From NCBI GenBank assembly GCA_945867255.1, contig CAMBHV010000024.1, positions 1 to 10,651 of the forward strand: 10,651 bases of DNA, given 5' to 3'. The position numbers and the translations under genes were made by a program. Below, piece by piece: positions 1 to 5,613 of this stretch. The notes under the pieces were generated by a model. It had not been told where the DNA came from. It did not search any database and saw only the letters and a program-made list of their open reading frames with translations. Numbering within the stretch: position 1 is the stretch's first letter; every line of letters begins with the position of its first letter. The stretch comes from an uncultured Clostridia bacterium (GTDB lineage Bacteria > Bacillota > Clostridia > Oscillospirales > Ruminococcaceae).

Positions 1-720
1 TCCTGCGGCCTCATCACGGAGGGTGAGCGCTGGATGACCATGCTGGATATCCAGGGCGTGGAAGATTTCCATGGCGATATGGACTTCAAGGTGGGCGGCA
101 CCCGCAACGGCATCACCGCCATTCAGATGGATATCAAGGTGGACGGCCTGACATATGACATCATCGAAGAGGCCTTCGAGAAATGCCGCAAAGGCCGGCT
201 GTATATTCTGGATGAGATCATGAAACCCGTCATCGCCGAGCCGCGTGCAGAACTTTCGAAGTATGCGCCGAAAATGCTTACCATCAAGATTGATGTAGAC
301 AAGATCAAAGACGTTATCGGCAAGGGCGGTAAGGTGATCCAGGAGATTTGCGCCAACTGCAACTGCAAGATTGACGTGGAGGAAGATGGCAGCGTATTCA
401 TCAGTGCCATCAACCTGGAAGACGGCGAGCGTGCATTGCGCACCATCAAGACCATTGTGGAAGACCCCGAGATTGGTGCCATCTACAAGGGCCGTGTCAC
501 GCGCCTGATGACGTTCGGTGCCTTCGTAGAGATTGCCCCGGGCAAGGAAGGCCTTGTGCACATCTCGAAGCTGGACACAAAACGCGTGGAAAAGGTGGAA
601 GATGTGGTTGCTGTGGGCGACGAGCTGTTGGTGAAAGTGACGGAGATCGACCAGCAGGGCCGCCTGAACCTTTCCAGAAAGGATGCCCTGGCAGACCTTG
701 CTGCCAAACAGCAGAAATAA
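1..720 (+). CDS. pnp: Polynucleotide phosphorylase, C-terminal part (partial at 5' end)
   Basis: This is the last 239 residues of PNPase, the 3'-5' phosphorolytic exoribonuclease that degrades mRNA in the cytoplasm. The reading frame is open from base 1, so the true start lies outside the window; the Met at 34 is internal. Seen in order: the end of the second RNase PH core with the GDMDFKV motif and the GITAIQMDIK stretch (the acidic GDMD residues belong to the catalytic metal site region in known PNPases); a KH RNA-binding domain at about partial residues 92-153 with its GKGG loop at bases 319-330; and an S1 RNA-binding domain at about 158-228 (GAIYKGRV, FGAFVEI, GLVHIS, LNLSRKDAL). The C-terminus is short and lysine-rich. 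Codons end mostly in G or C, unlike the more A/T-rich operon to the right, as expected for a well-expressed housekeeping gene. Identification is very secure. Confidence 0.97.
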   Translation, partial: SCGLITEGERWMTMLDIQGVEDFHGDMDFKVGGTRNGITAIQMDIKVDGLTYDIIEEAFEKCRKGRLYILDEIMKPVIAEPRAELSKYAPKMLTIKIDVDKIKDVIGKGGKVIQEICANCNCKIDVEEDGSVFISAINLEDGERALRTIKTIVEDPEIGAIYKGRVTRLMTFGAFVEIAPGKEGLVHISKLDTKRVEKVEDVVAVGDELLVKVTEIDQQGRLNLSRKDALADLAAKQQK

Positions 721-747
721 GAAAAGCCTGCTTATTTGCAGAAATGC

Positions 748-785
748 TGCGCCGTGTGCCCTTTAGGGTGCGCGGCGCATTTTTG
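748..785 (+). terminator. Rho-independent terminator of pnp
   Basis: A 14-bp GC-rich stem (748-761 paired with 766-779, three G-T wobbles, no mismatch) closes on a TTTA loop and is followed by TTTTT with one G further on. It starts 27 bases after the pnp stop codon. Confidence 0.93.
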
Positions 786-1704
786 TTTACGGCGCCGTGA
801 CTCGGTTGCCTTTTCTAGACATATATAGAACCCGAGTTGTGTAATAACCAGGTTGCGGCATAACGTTTTCTTGTTTTGTATCACACGTTGTTTTTGCACT
901 TTTCGCACAGCGGCATGTTGGAATAAAAGTGGCTGAAGGGAAATGCCCTTATAACGGATGTTACAACATGGAAGGAAAGAAAAACATGCCGCACAGAAAA
1001 CAAAAAGTATTGGTGCTATGATACGGGTATTTATTCTTTGATTGTGCCTTGCTTTCACTGTTCAAGTGCAGGCAGAGGCTGGAGATGGTATACAGCATAC
1101 GATGAACGATGGGTTTTGGACGGGCTGGAATATTCTACGTTGTGCTGCCAATACGCGGCAGGCACTTCACACGTAAAAAATTTCGGTGCCAAGTATATTG
1201 GGACCCGTCTTAAGAAAAGCGCTTTACAGTTGCGCACTGCACAAAAATATGCCGGACAGGTGCCATGGAGGTAGATATCAAAGATGATGCGGATGGCAGA
1301 CGTGTGGGCTGCACAGTGCGGGAATATCCTGCACCGGCTGGCAATTGTGCCATAATGGATTATTCGGAGGAAAAGCCTCAAGGGGGAGAGTGTAACCCAG
1401 TAAGCCGCGCTTCGGAACACACAGCATTTGCAGATAGCACTGCTTCCCGATAAGTGTCGATTGCCCTAATGCCGGGCATATGCTGTATCAAAGGGGGTAC
1501 ATTATATTCTGTATGTGAGATTTAGAAAAGCGAAGCGTTGCATGGGGTACAGCCACCTGCGAAACACAGGCTGTTCAAAGTATAGTAGCAACTGCCGGAA
1601 CGACCTTGGAAACGGATGCTTTGGGTTAACTGCCTGACGGAAGGATCTTCGTATTGTAAAGTGATGGGATTATGGCTTCCGATTAGGAATTACAGGAAAA
1701 CAGG
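786..1704. other. Long stretch without a recognisable gene
   Basis: I find no convincing coding region in these roughly 920 bases. Open frames exist (for example 1038-1274 and 1265-1453 plus, 1055-1420 minus), but none has a recognisable protein family, their composition is Cys/His/Arg-rich in a way typical of chance frames, and they overlap one another. Visible structure: a 6-bp inverted repeat ACTCGG/CCGAGT around 800-836, and a perfect 10-bp inverted repeat at 910-919 and 983-992. The region could be decayed gene remnants or hold an unrecognised RNA. Confidence 0.5.
910..992. repeat. Perfect 10-bp inverted repeat with a competing partner
   Basis: GCGGCATGTT at 910-919 is matched exactly in reverse complement by AACATGCCGC at 983-992, 63 bases later. 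A second site, CAACATG at 964-970, is a perfect complement of CATGTTG at 914-920, so the left arm can pair with either. No coding region covers it. Function unknown. Confidence 0.5.
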
Positions 1705-1733
1705 TTGACACGGGGCGTGCTTTGTGCTATTAT
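1705..1733 (+). promoter_or_regulatory. Sigma-70/SigA-type promoter of the tRNA gene
   Basis: A perfect -35 box TTGACA (1705-1710) is followed after 17 bases by TATTAT (1728-1733). An overlapping TATAAT at 1731-1736 would have a 20-bp spacer. The expected start near 1740 gives a short leader before the mature tRNA at 1762, which RNase P would remove. Confidence 0.85.
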
Positions 1734-1761
1734 AATTTAGCACCCTATCAGGTGCAGATAT

Positions 1762-1838
<77 letters not shown>

Positions 1839-1840
1839 CC

Positions 1841-1876
1841 AAAAAGCGATGAATCGAAAGATTCATCGCTTTTTTT
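1841..1876 (+). terminator. Terminator of tRNA-fMet, probably bidirectional
   Basis: A perfect stem (1841-1855 with 1860-1874 including the A/T pairs, core AGCGATGAATC) closes on a GAAA loop and ends in seven Ts. On the minus strand it ends in five Ts and may also stop transcription of the convergent gene that ends at 1937. Confidence 0.93.
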
Positions 1877-1936
1877 GTAATTCTTATGCTGTCAATTCCT
1901 TTATTTCGAACGTTTGAAATGGAAATTTACGCTTGC

Positions 1937-2587
1937 TCATGCTCCATGCCTTTTCAGAAAGAGAGCCGCTTTTTGAGCGACTGATTTTCGTGAACTGCTC
2001 AGTTGGGTGTGTGCAAAACAGAGCATTGCCTGCTGATTTTGTGACAAATCAAAATAGCGGTCAAAGCAATCCAGAACATGGCCGCACATGACTCTGCTGC
2101 ATTCGGGGGAGGGCTCTCCGTGGTGCAGATATACGATCTGTGGAACTTCCAGAAGTCTTTGTGTGATATCAGCTTCCCATTCAGGCATAGCCTGCACAAT
2201 TTTCCATGCATTCCCTGCCACATTTGCCGCTGTGACCATTTTTGAATCGCGAATCAACCCGAAATACTCTTCATAGATAGAGGCGAACCTGTGCTGTGTG
2301 TCCACTGCTGCAAGGTTCGCCAGAATCAGGATGCCATCCCATTTGATGAAGCTGTTGGGGTTCTGCAGCCAGTTTACTGCATCGCTAAAATACGGATAAA
2401 TCTTATCTGGTTGTTGCTCGCTCAAAATGCGGAGGGTTTTGCTACAACTGTACCGTAATGCGGAATGATCGCTCTGTATAATCTCAAAAAGCATATTCAG
2501 CAGCTGAGGTTCGTTTTCTGCTTCTGTGAGTAGCCAGTCCAAATTCCGGGTTTCTTTCAGACGAAGTAATAAAGCTTCTTTGTCCAT
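1937..2587 (-). CDS. HEAT/ARM-like helical-repeat protein, function unknown
   Basis: A 216-residue soluble protein with no signal peptide or membrane segment. Almost the whole chain reads as paired amphipathic helices: about residues 27-59 (LLNMLFEIIQSDHSALRYSC), 60-95, 100-135, 160-182 and a last unit at about 183-214 ending in SSSRKSVAQKAALFLKRHG, which resembles a final HEAT repeat. Such alpha-solenoids usually act as protein-binding scaffolds; some related small Firmicutes proteins are annotated as HEAT-repeat or DNA-alkylation-repair-like, but I see no catalytic motif to support an enzyme. The ATG at 2587 is preceded by GGAAAGGA at good spacing and by a strong promoter. It is a single-gene unit converging on the tRNA. 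That it is a real gene is secure; its role is unknown. Confidence 0.8.
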   Translation of the reverse strand: MDKEALLLRLKETRNLDWLLTEAENEPQLLNMLFEIIQSDHSALRYSCSKTLRILSEQQPDKIYPYFSDAVNWLQNPNSFIKWDGILILANLAAVDTQHRFASIYEEYFGLIRDSKMVTAANVAGNAWKIVQAMPEWEADITQRLLEVPQIVYLHHGEPSPECSRVMCGHVLDCFDRYFDLSQNQQAMLCFAHTQLSSSRKSVAQKAALFLKRHGA

Positions 2588-2639
2588 AGGCGTTCCTTTC
2601 CAGAGGGGGGTGGCAACTCTATAAGGCTATCATAAGCCA

Positions 2640-2668
2640 ATAATAGCAAAGGGGATAAACGTCGTCAA
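2640..2668 (-). promoter_or_regulatory. Promoter of the helical-repeat protein gene
   Basis: Read on the minus strand: -35 TTGACG (2668-2663), 17-bp spacer, -10 TATTAT (2645-2640). The start would be near 2633, about 45 bases before the ATG. Confidence 0.75.
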
Positions 2669-2715
2669 ATAATAATAAACAGGAGTTCATTAAATTAATA
2701 TGTGTTAGCTTTCCC

Positions 2716-2745
2716 CAAATATCTTTTTTGCTAAGACATGCCATG
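2716..2745. repeat. Direct repeat copy A (left boundary of methyltransferase segment)
   Basis: About 30 bp beginning CAAAT and containing CTTTTTTG, TAAGACA and GCCATG. It matches 3988-4016 at 26 of 30 aligned positions with one gap. Here it also forms the left half of an imperfect palindrome spanning 2719-2766 (ATATCTTTTTTG at one end, CAAAAAAGATAT at the other). The two copies flank the methyltransferase gene in the same orientation. Confidence 0.65.
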
Positions 2746-2766
2746 TTGCCTTAACAAAAAAGATAT
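2719..2766. repeat. 48-bp imperfect palindrome
   Basis: The outer 12 bases on each side (2719-2730 and 2755-2766) are perfect reverse complements, and the inner arms TAAG/CTTA continue the symmetry with a few mismatches around CATG. As an RNA it would be an A/U-rich hairpin without the GC-rich base of a normal terminator; it may instead be a recombination or protein-binding site. Confidence 0.65.
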
Positions 2767-2946
2767 AAGGCCGAAAAAGCCCGCAAACAAGTCGTTTATG
2801 GCGGATGCAGATTTTAGAGTTCATGATGCTTTTGGCATGTGCTATCGTCCATGGGCAAGCCTACACCTAAATGATCGCCCGTCCCGTACATCTGAAAGGT
2901 GGAAAATCAGCCTAAAAAACAGCCTGCCTCCACGCTATCAGAATTG

Positions 2947-2955
2947 TGGTACAAT
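2947..2955 (+). promoter_or_regulatory. Possible extended -10 promoter of the methyltransferase
   Basis: TGG directly followed by TACAAT (2950-2955) matches the extended -10 form, which can work without a good -35 box; no convincing -35 is present 17 bases upstream. The leader would be about 100 bases. The stretch 2767-3052 upstream of the gene otherwise holds no gene I can support: the open frame 2738-2995 begins inside the palindrome, has no ribosome binding site and matches no family I know. Confidence 0.5.
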
Positions 2956-3064
2956 AATAAATACAAGAGTGCTAAATCCGAATTTGCAAGTGTGAATGAG
3001 GAAAACCTTATATCTGTGCAGAATATAGAGGCACTGTTCCTATAAGCCATTCCGGAGGAATAGA

Positions 3065-3823
3065 ATGAGTGAATTAAAACAAAACTATTATGGCAGTTTG
3101 TGTACTGAAATGTACGAAATATTACATGAACAAGCGCCACAGGACGAATTGGACTTTTATCTTTCCTATGCGGAAAAGGGAAAGAAAATCCTGGAACCCC
3201 TGTGCGGAAGCGGACGGTTTTTGATTCCGTTTTTAAAGCGTGGCTTTGACATCAGCGGGATGGATTTGTCAGGAGAAATGCTGGCGAAATTAAAGCAGAA
3301 AGCGCCGGACGCAAAAGTGATACAGGCGGACATCATCAACTATGCCGTACAGGAACAGTTTGATTATATTTTTATTCCCTCCGGATCCATCTCACTGTTT
3401 ACAGACATGAGGATGTGCCAAGGGATTTTGAAGAAGATGAAAGAATTGCTGGCTCCCGGCGGGAAATTTGTGTTTGCAGTTGATACCGTCTTTGACCGAT
3501 GTGTAGAGGACGGTGACTACAAAATAAATGTCTCGGTGAAGACAAAAGAGGGATACGACTTGATCCTGAAAGGGAAAAACCACTACGACGAAAAAAGTCA
3601 GACACAGTTTTCCCCGTCCATTTATGAACTCTACCACGGAGCAGAATTGCTGCAAAGTGAAACCATGGATTTTCAGACCCACCTGTACCAATACGGGGAG
3701 ATGGACGAACATCTGCGTGCATGCGGCTTTAAGAACATATCCGTCTATTCCGGTTATCGGAAAGAACCCGCTGTCAATGATCAATGCGAAATGCTTCTCT
3801 ATGAGTGCGGCCAAGCACTTTGA
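3065..3823 (+). CDS. Class I SAM-dependent methyltransferase
   Basis: A 252-residue cytosolic methyltransferase that transfers a methyl group from S-adenosylmethionine; the acceptor is unknown. The Rossmann-type SAM site is clear: motif I ILEPLCGSG (residues 42-50), the acidic residue of motif II in GMDLS (D67), ADI at 88-90 (D89) contacting the adenine side, the strand FDYIFIPSGS (99-108), and the post-motif LAPGGKFVF (129-137). The C-terminal half (about 150-250) is a beta-rich substrate cap of the kind seen in small-molecule methyltransferases. The start is supported by GGAGGAA at 3053-3059 a few bases upstream of the ATG. It is a single-gene unit inside a segment bounded by direct repeats (2716-2745 and 3988-4016), which suggests a transferred cassette. 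The fold is secure; a resistance or modification role is possible but unproven. Confidence 0.88.
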   Translation: MSELKQNYYGSLCTEMYEILHEQAPQDELDFYLSYAEKGKKILEPLCGSGRFLIPFLKRGFDISGMDLSGEMLAKLKQKAPDAKVIQADIINYAVQEQFDYIFIPSGSISLFTDMRMCQGILKKMKELLAPGGKFVFAVDTVFDRCVEDGDYKINVSVKTKEGYDLILKGKNHYDEKSQTQFSPSIYELYHGAELLQSETMDFQTHLYQYGEMDEHLRACGFKNISVYSGYRKEPAVNDQCEMLLYECGQAL

Positions 3824-3860
3824 GCGATTGGCCCCTTGTCGAACCATTCAGCGGGGCGGA

Positions 3861-3915
3861 GGGCGGCAGTCAAGGCTGGGTGTAAACCCGCTCGTTTCAG
3901 TCTTGACGGTTGCCC
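3861..3915. repeat. Large branched hairpin downstream of the methyltransferase
   Basis: Arms 3861-3877 and 3899-3915 pair over 17 positions with one mismatch (A3868/G3908) and three G-T wobbles. Within the 21-base loop, GGGT and ACCC (3878-3881, 3886-3889) form a second small stem. It is not followed by a clean T tract, so it does not look like a normal terminator. It lies about 40 bases after the methyltransferase stop. Confidence 0.65.
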
Positions 3916-3956
3916 CCCGGTCCTGCTGCTTTTTCGGGATTGTGGTCACAACTTAC

Positions 3957-3971
3957 TATAGCCGGGCTATA
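3957..3971. repeat. Perfect 15-bp palindrome
   Basis: TATAGCC and GGCTATA are separated by a single G. It lies 16 bases before direct repeat copy B, in the presumed right end of the methyltransferase segment. It may be a protein-binding or recombination site. Confidence 0.5.
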
Positions 3972-3987
3972 AAGGATATAGTTACTT

Positions 3988-4016
3988 CAAATGCTTTTTT
4001 GTTAAGACACGCCATG
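3988..4016. repeat. Direct repeat copy B (right boundary of methyltransferase segment)
   Basis: Same sequence as 2716-2745 apart from one gap and three substitutions (CAAAT, CTTTTTTG, TAAGACA and GCCATG blocks conserved in order). Unlike copy A it does not continue into a palindrome. The two copies are 1272 bases apart from start to start. Confidence 0.65.
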
Positions 4017-4073
4017 ATAAATTGACAGATCTCGAATGGGGTCTGCCAACTTTTTTATATTCCAAAAACACGG

Positions 4074-4104
4074 AAAAGCCGCAGGATTTCCTGCGGCTTT
4101 TTTT
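4074..4104 (+). terminator. Rho-independent terminator
   Basis: A perfect 12-bp stem (4074-4085 with 4090-4101, core GCCGCAGG) closes on ATTT and is followed by seven Ts. It would stop plus-strand transcription coming from the methyltransferase segment. On the minus strand the T tail is only four long, so it may serve the convergent regulator weakly. Confidence 0.9.
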
Positions 4105-4235
4105 AAATTGTTTTTGTACGCTTTTTATTTTCAAAACCCCAATCTCAGCAATAGCAATAAAAAAGCAGAACTGCTGGAAAAGATATGCACCATAACGCGG
4201 GTGAAAATTTAGTCTGAAAGCAAATAGAGAGATTC

Positions 4236-4922
4236 TTATAAATCTTTTTTTCTCAAATGCATATAAACAGTGTTTTTGCTGATTCCTAAAATATTGGCAC
4301 ACTGGGTAACGCTGTCTTTCATCCGAAAGACCCCACGTTCAGATAAGCGAAAAATGATTTCCCGGTTTCGGTTTCTCGCTAGAATATTGGTATCTCGAAA
4401 TACCTCTTCACGAACGCGACATACTGCATCGCCAACCAATTCGGTTGGGGTGTCCACAAAATTTTCGATGTTATTTTTACAGGGCTCCTGGGCCCCGGAA
4501 GGGAAGAAGTTTTCCATCAGTTGAGAAAAAGGCATGTCCAGATACAGGTTAATACATAAGAGCCCAATCGTATTTCCCTTTTCACCGGTGATTTCTATGG
4601 TACAGGAACGCATCAGCGCACCATTCTTGTTGCGCGTAAAGTAGGAGATGTGCCCACTTGAATTCCCGCTTTCCATTTTTTCCAACATAGTTAGCGCCAA
4701 ATCTGTAATGGGAGCACCTTCCCGCCGGCCTGTATAATCACCGTTGATGATTTTAATAATCGAACTATCCAAATTCTCCAAACTGTGAAGAACAATTTCG
4801 TATCCCTTTCCAAGATATTCGGATAACCCCTCACATAAATTTTTATATGTTTCCAAAATGGCTTTATCGGTTTGGGTTAGTTTTAACGGCATGTTGTATG
4901 GGGATGCCGGTTTTTGATTCAT
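4236..4922 (-). CDS. YheO/DauR-type PAS-HTH transcriptional regulator
   Basis: A 228-residue DNA-binding regulator. The N-terminal YheO-like PAS domain (about 22-130: LETYKNLCEGLSEYLGKGYEIVLHSL, then the GALMRSCTIEI and IGLLCINL strands) probably senses a small ligand; the C-terminal helix-turn-helix (about 165-225) has the family signature LSERGVFRMKDSV followed by ANILGISKNTVYMHLRK. In Pseudomonas the relative DauR represses D-arginine catabolism. The frame is open to a Met at 5000, but that start would place the coding region across the gene's own promoter; the Met at 4922 has AAAGGA at 8-base spacing and gives the normal family length. It is divergent from the five-gene operon starting at 5182, so it most likely controls that operon and itself. 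Whether it represses or activates is not visible. Confidence 0.9.
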   Translation of the reverse strand: MNQKPASPYNMPLKLTQTDKAILETYKNLCEGLSEYLGKGYEIVLHSLENLDSSIIKIINGDYTGRREGAPITDLALTMLEKMESGNSSGHISYFTRNKNGALMRSCTIEITGEKGNTIGLLCINLYLDMPFSQLMENFFPSGAQEPCKNNIENFVDTPTELVGDAVCRVREEVFRDTNILARNRNREIIFRLSERGVFRMKDSVTQCANILGISKNTVYMHLRKKDL

Positions 4923-4939
4923 AAATAGATTCCTTTCTA

Positions 4940-4949
4940 TTGTATACAA
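4940..4949. promoter_or_regulatory. Candidate operator in the regulator leader
   Basis: The perfect 10-bp palindrome TTGTATACAA lies between the predicted transcription start (near 4965 on the minus strand) and the ribosome binding site of the regulator. Its position fits autoregulation; the assignment is an inference. Confidence 0.4.
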
Positions 4950-4971
4950 AGTAGTATTCACTATGTAATCC

Positions 4972-5000
4972 ATATTACTCATTTGGAGATAACGTGTCAA
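4972..5000 (-). promoter_or_regulatory. Promoter of the YheO-type regulator
   Basis: On the minus strand: perfect -35 TTGACA (5000-4995), 17-bp spacer, -10 TAATAT (4977-4972). The start would be near 4965, giving a leader of about 43 bases. Confidence 0.7.
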
Positions 5001-5092
5001 ATTGTATGCTCAACTGTAATCGGCTGTTCCGCCAAAACAAAATGGGCTTTTTTGGTAAATCCTATAAAAATCAAATAATATACATTTTTTTA

Positions 5093-5121
5093 TTTACTAA
5101 ACTATTTTAACGTGATAGGAT
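5093..5121 (+). promoter_or_regulatory. Candidate promoter of the ridA operon
   Basis: TTTACT (5093-5098), a 17-bp spacer and TAGGAT (5116-5121) place the start near 5128. Both boxes are imperfect, consistent with a regulated promoter. The surrounding 5060-5110 is very A/T-rich. Confidence 0.45.
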
Positions 5122-5132
5122 GAAATTGTAAG

Positions 5133-5163
5133 TTATACATCGGTTTTGAAGTGACATGTATAA
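5133..5163 (+). promoter_or_regulatory. Candidate operator/leader hairpin before ridA
   Basis: A perfect inverted repeat, TTATACAT (5133-5140) and ATGTATAA (5156-5163), with a 15-base spacer. It lies just after the predicted start site and its right arm touches the ridA ribosome binding site AAAGGAGG (5163-5170). It shares the GTATA/TATAC core with the palindrome at 4940-4949, so both may be sites for the divergent regulator. Confidence 0.45.
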
Positions 5164-5181
5164 AAGGAGGTTTTTATTAAG

Positions 5182-5565
5182 ATGATTCAAACAGTTTTCA
5201 CTCCGGATGCGCCACCTGCCATTGGCCCGTATTCACAGGGTAAAGTAGTTGGAGAATTTGTTTTCCTTTCCGGCCAGATTCCGCTGGATCCGGCAACCGG
5301 GCTTTGTGTAGGGGATTCCATCCAATTGCAGGCTGAACAGGTTATGAAAAATATCCATGCGGCTCTTACTGCAGCAGGCAGTGATTTTGAACATGTGATT
5401 AAAACGACCTGTTTCCTTAGCGACATGTCAGATTTTAATGTATTCAATGAAATTTATGCTTCGTATTTTACAAGCGCACCAGCACGCTCTTGCGTAGCGG
5501 TTTTACAGTTGCCAAAGAATGTGCTGTGTGAAGTGGAAGTAATTGCACAGGTAATACAAAAGTAA
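5182..5565 (+). CDS. ridA: RidA family enamine/imine deaminase
   Basis: A 127-residue protein of the RidA (YjgF/YER057c/UK114) family, which forms cytosolic trimers and hydrolyses reactive enamine/imine intermediates released by PLP enzymes to the keto acid and ammonia. Active-site residues line up with characterised RidA: Y17 in IGPYSQG, G31 in SGQIP, R102 in PARSCVAV (Arg105 in E. coli) and E117 in CEVEVIA (Glu120). The length is full. AAAGGAGG is 11 bases before the ATG. It is the first gene of a five-gene operon that also contains a PLP aminotransferase, so a role in clearing imines made in this pathway is likely. The family is secure; the general housekeeping RidA may be elsewhere, and this copy could be dedicated to the operon. 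Confidence 0.95.
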   Translation: MIQTVFTPDAPPAIGPYSQGKVVGEFVFLSGQIPLDPATGLCVGDSIQLQAEQVMKNIHAALTAAGSDFEHVIKTTCFLSDMSDFNVFNEIYASYFTSAPARSCVAVLQLPKNVLCEVEVIAQVIQK

Positions 5566-5585
5566 GCAAACCTGTTTGCTTTCTT
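5560..5585 (+). other. Intra-operon hairpin after ridA
   Basis: AAGCAAA (5564-5570) pairs with TTTGCTT (5575-5581) around CCTG, overlapping the ridA stop codon, with three further pairs beyond one mismatch. There is no proper T tract, so it is more likely an mRNA-processing or stability element or a weak attenuator between ridA and the permease gene. Confidence 0.4.
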
Positions 5586-5613
5586 GAGATCATTGAGGAA
5601 AAGAGGTACTGTT

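Noticed and set aside
1038..1453. Two overlapping plus-strand open frames and one minus-strand frame after pnp
   Set aside because: No family resemblance, no convincing ribosome binding site, and chance-like composition in mutually overlapping frames.
2738..2995. 85-codon plus-strand open frame upstream of the methyltransferase
   Set aside because: It begins within the 48-bp palindrome, lacks a ribosome binding site, contains the presumed methyltransferase promoter and has no recognisable domain; at most a gene remnant.
3982..4302. 106-codon minus-strand open frame overlapping the end of the regulator
   Set aside because: It runs across a strong terminator and the regulator's coding end in another frame; it looks like a chance frame.
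5126..5164. Alternative ridA promoter using TATAAA at 5159-5164
   Set aside because: The -10 box would overlap the ribosome binding site, so the transcript would start after it.
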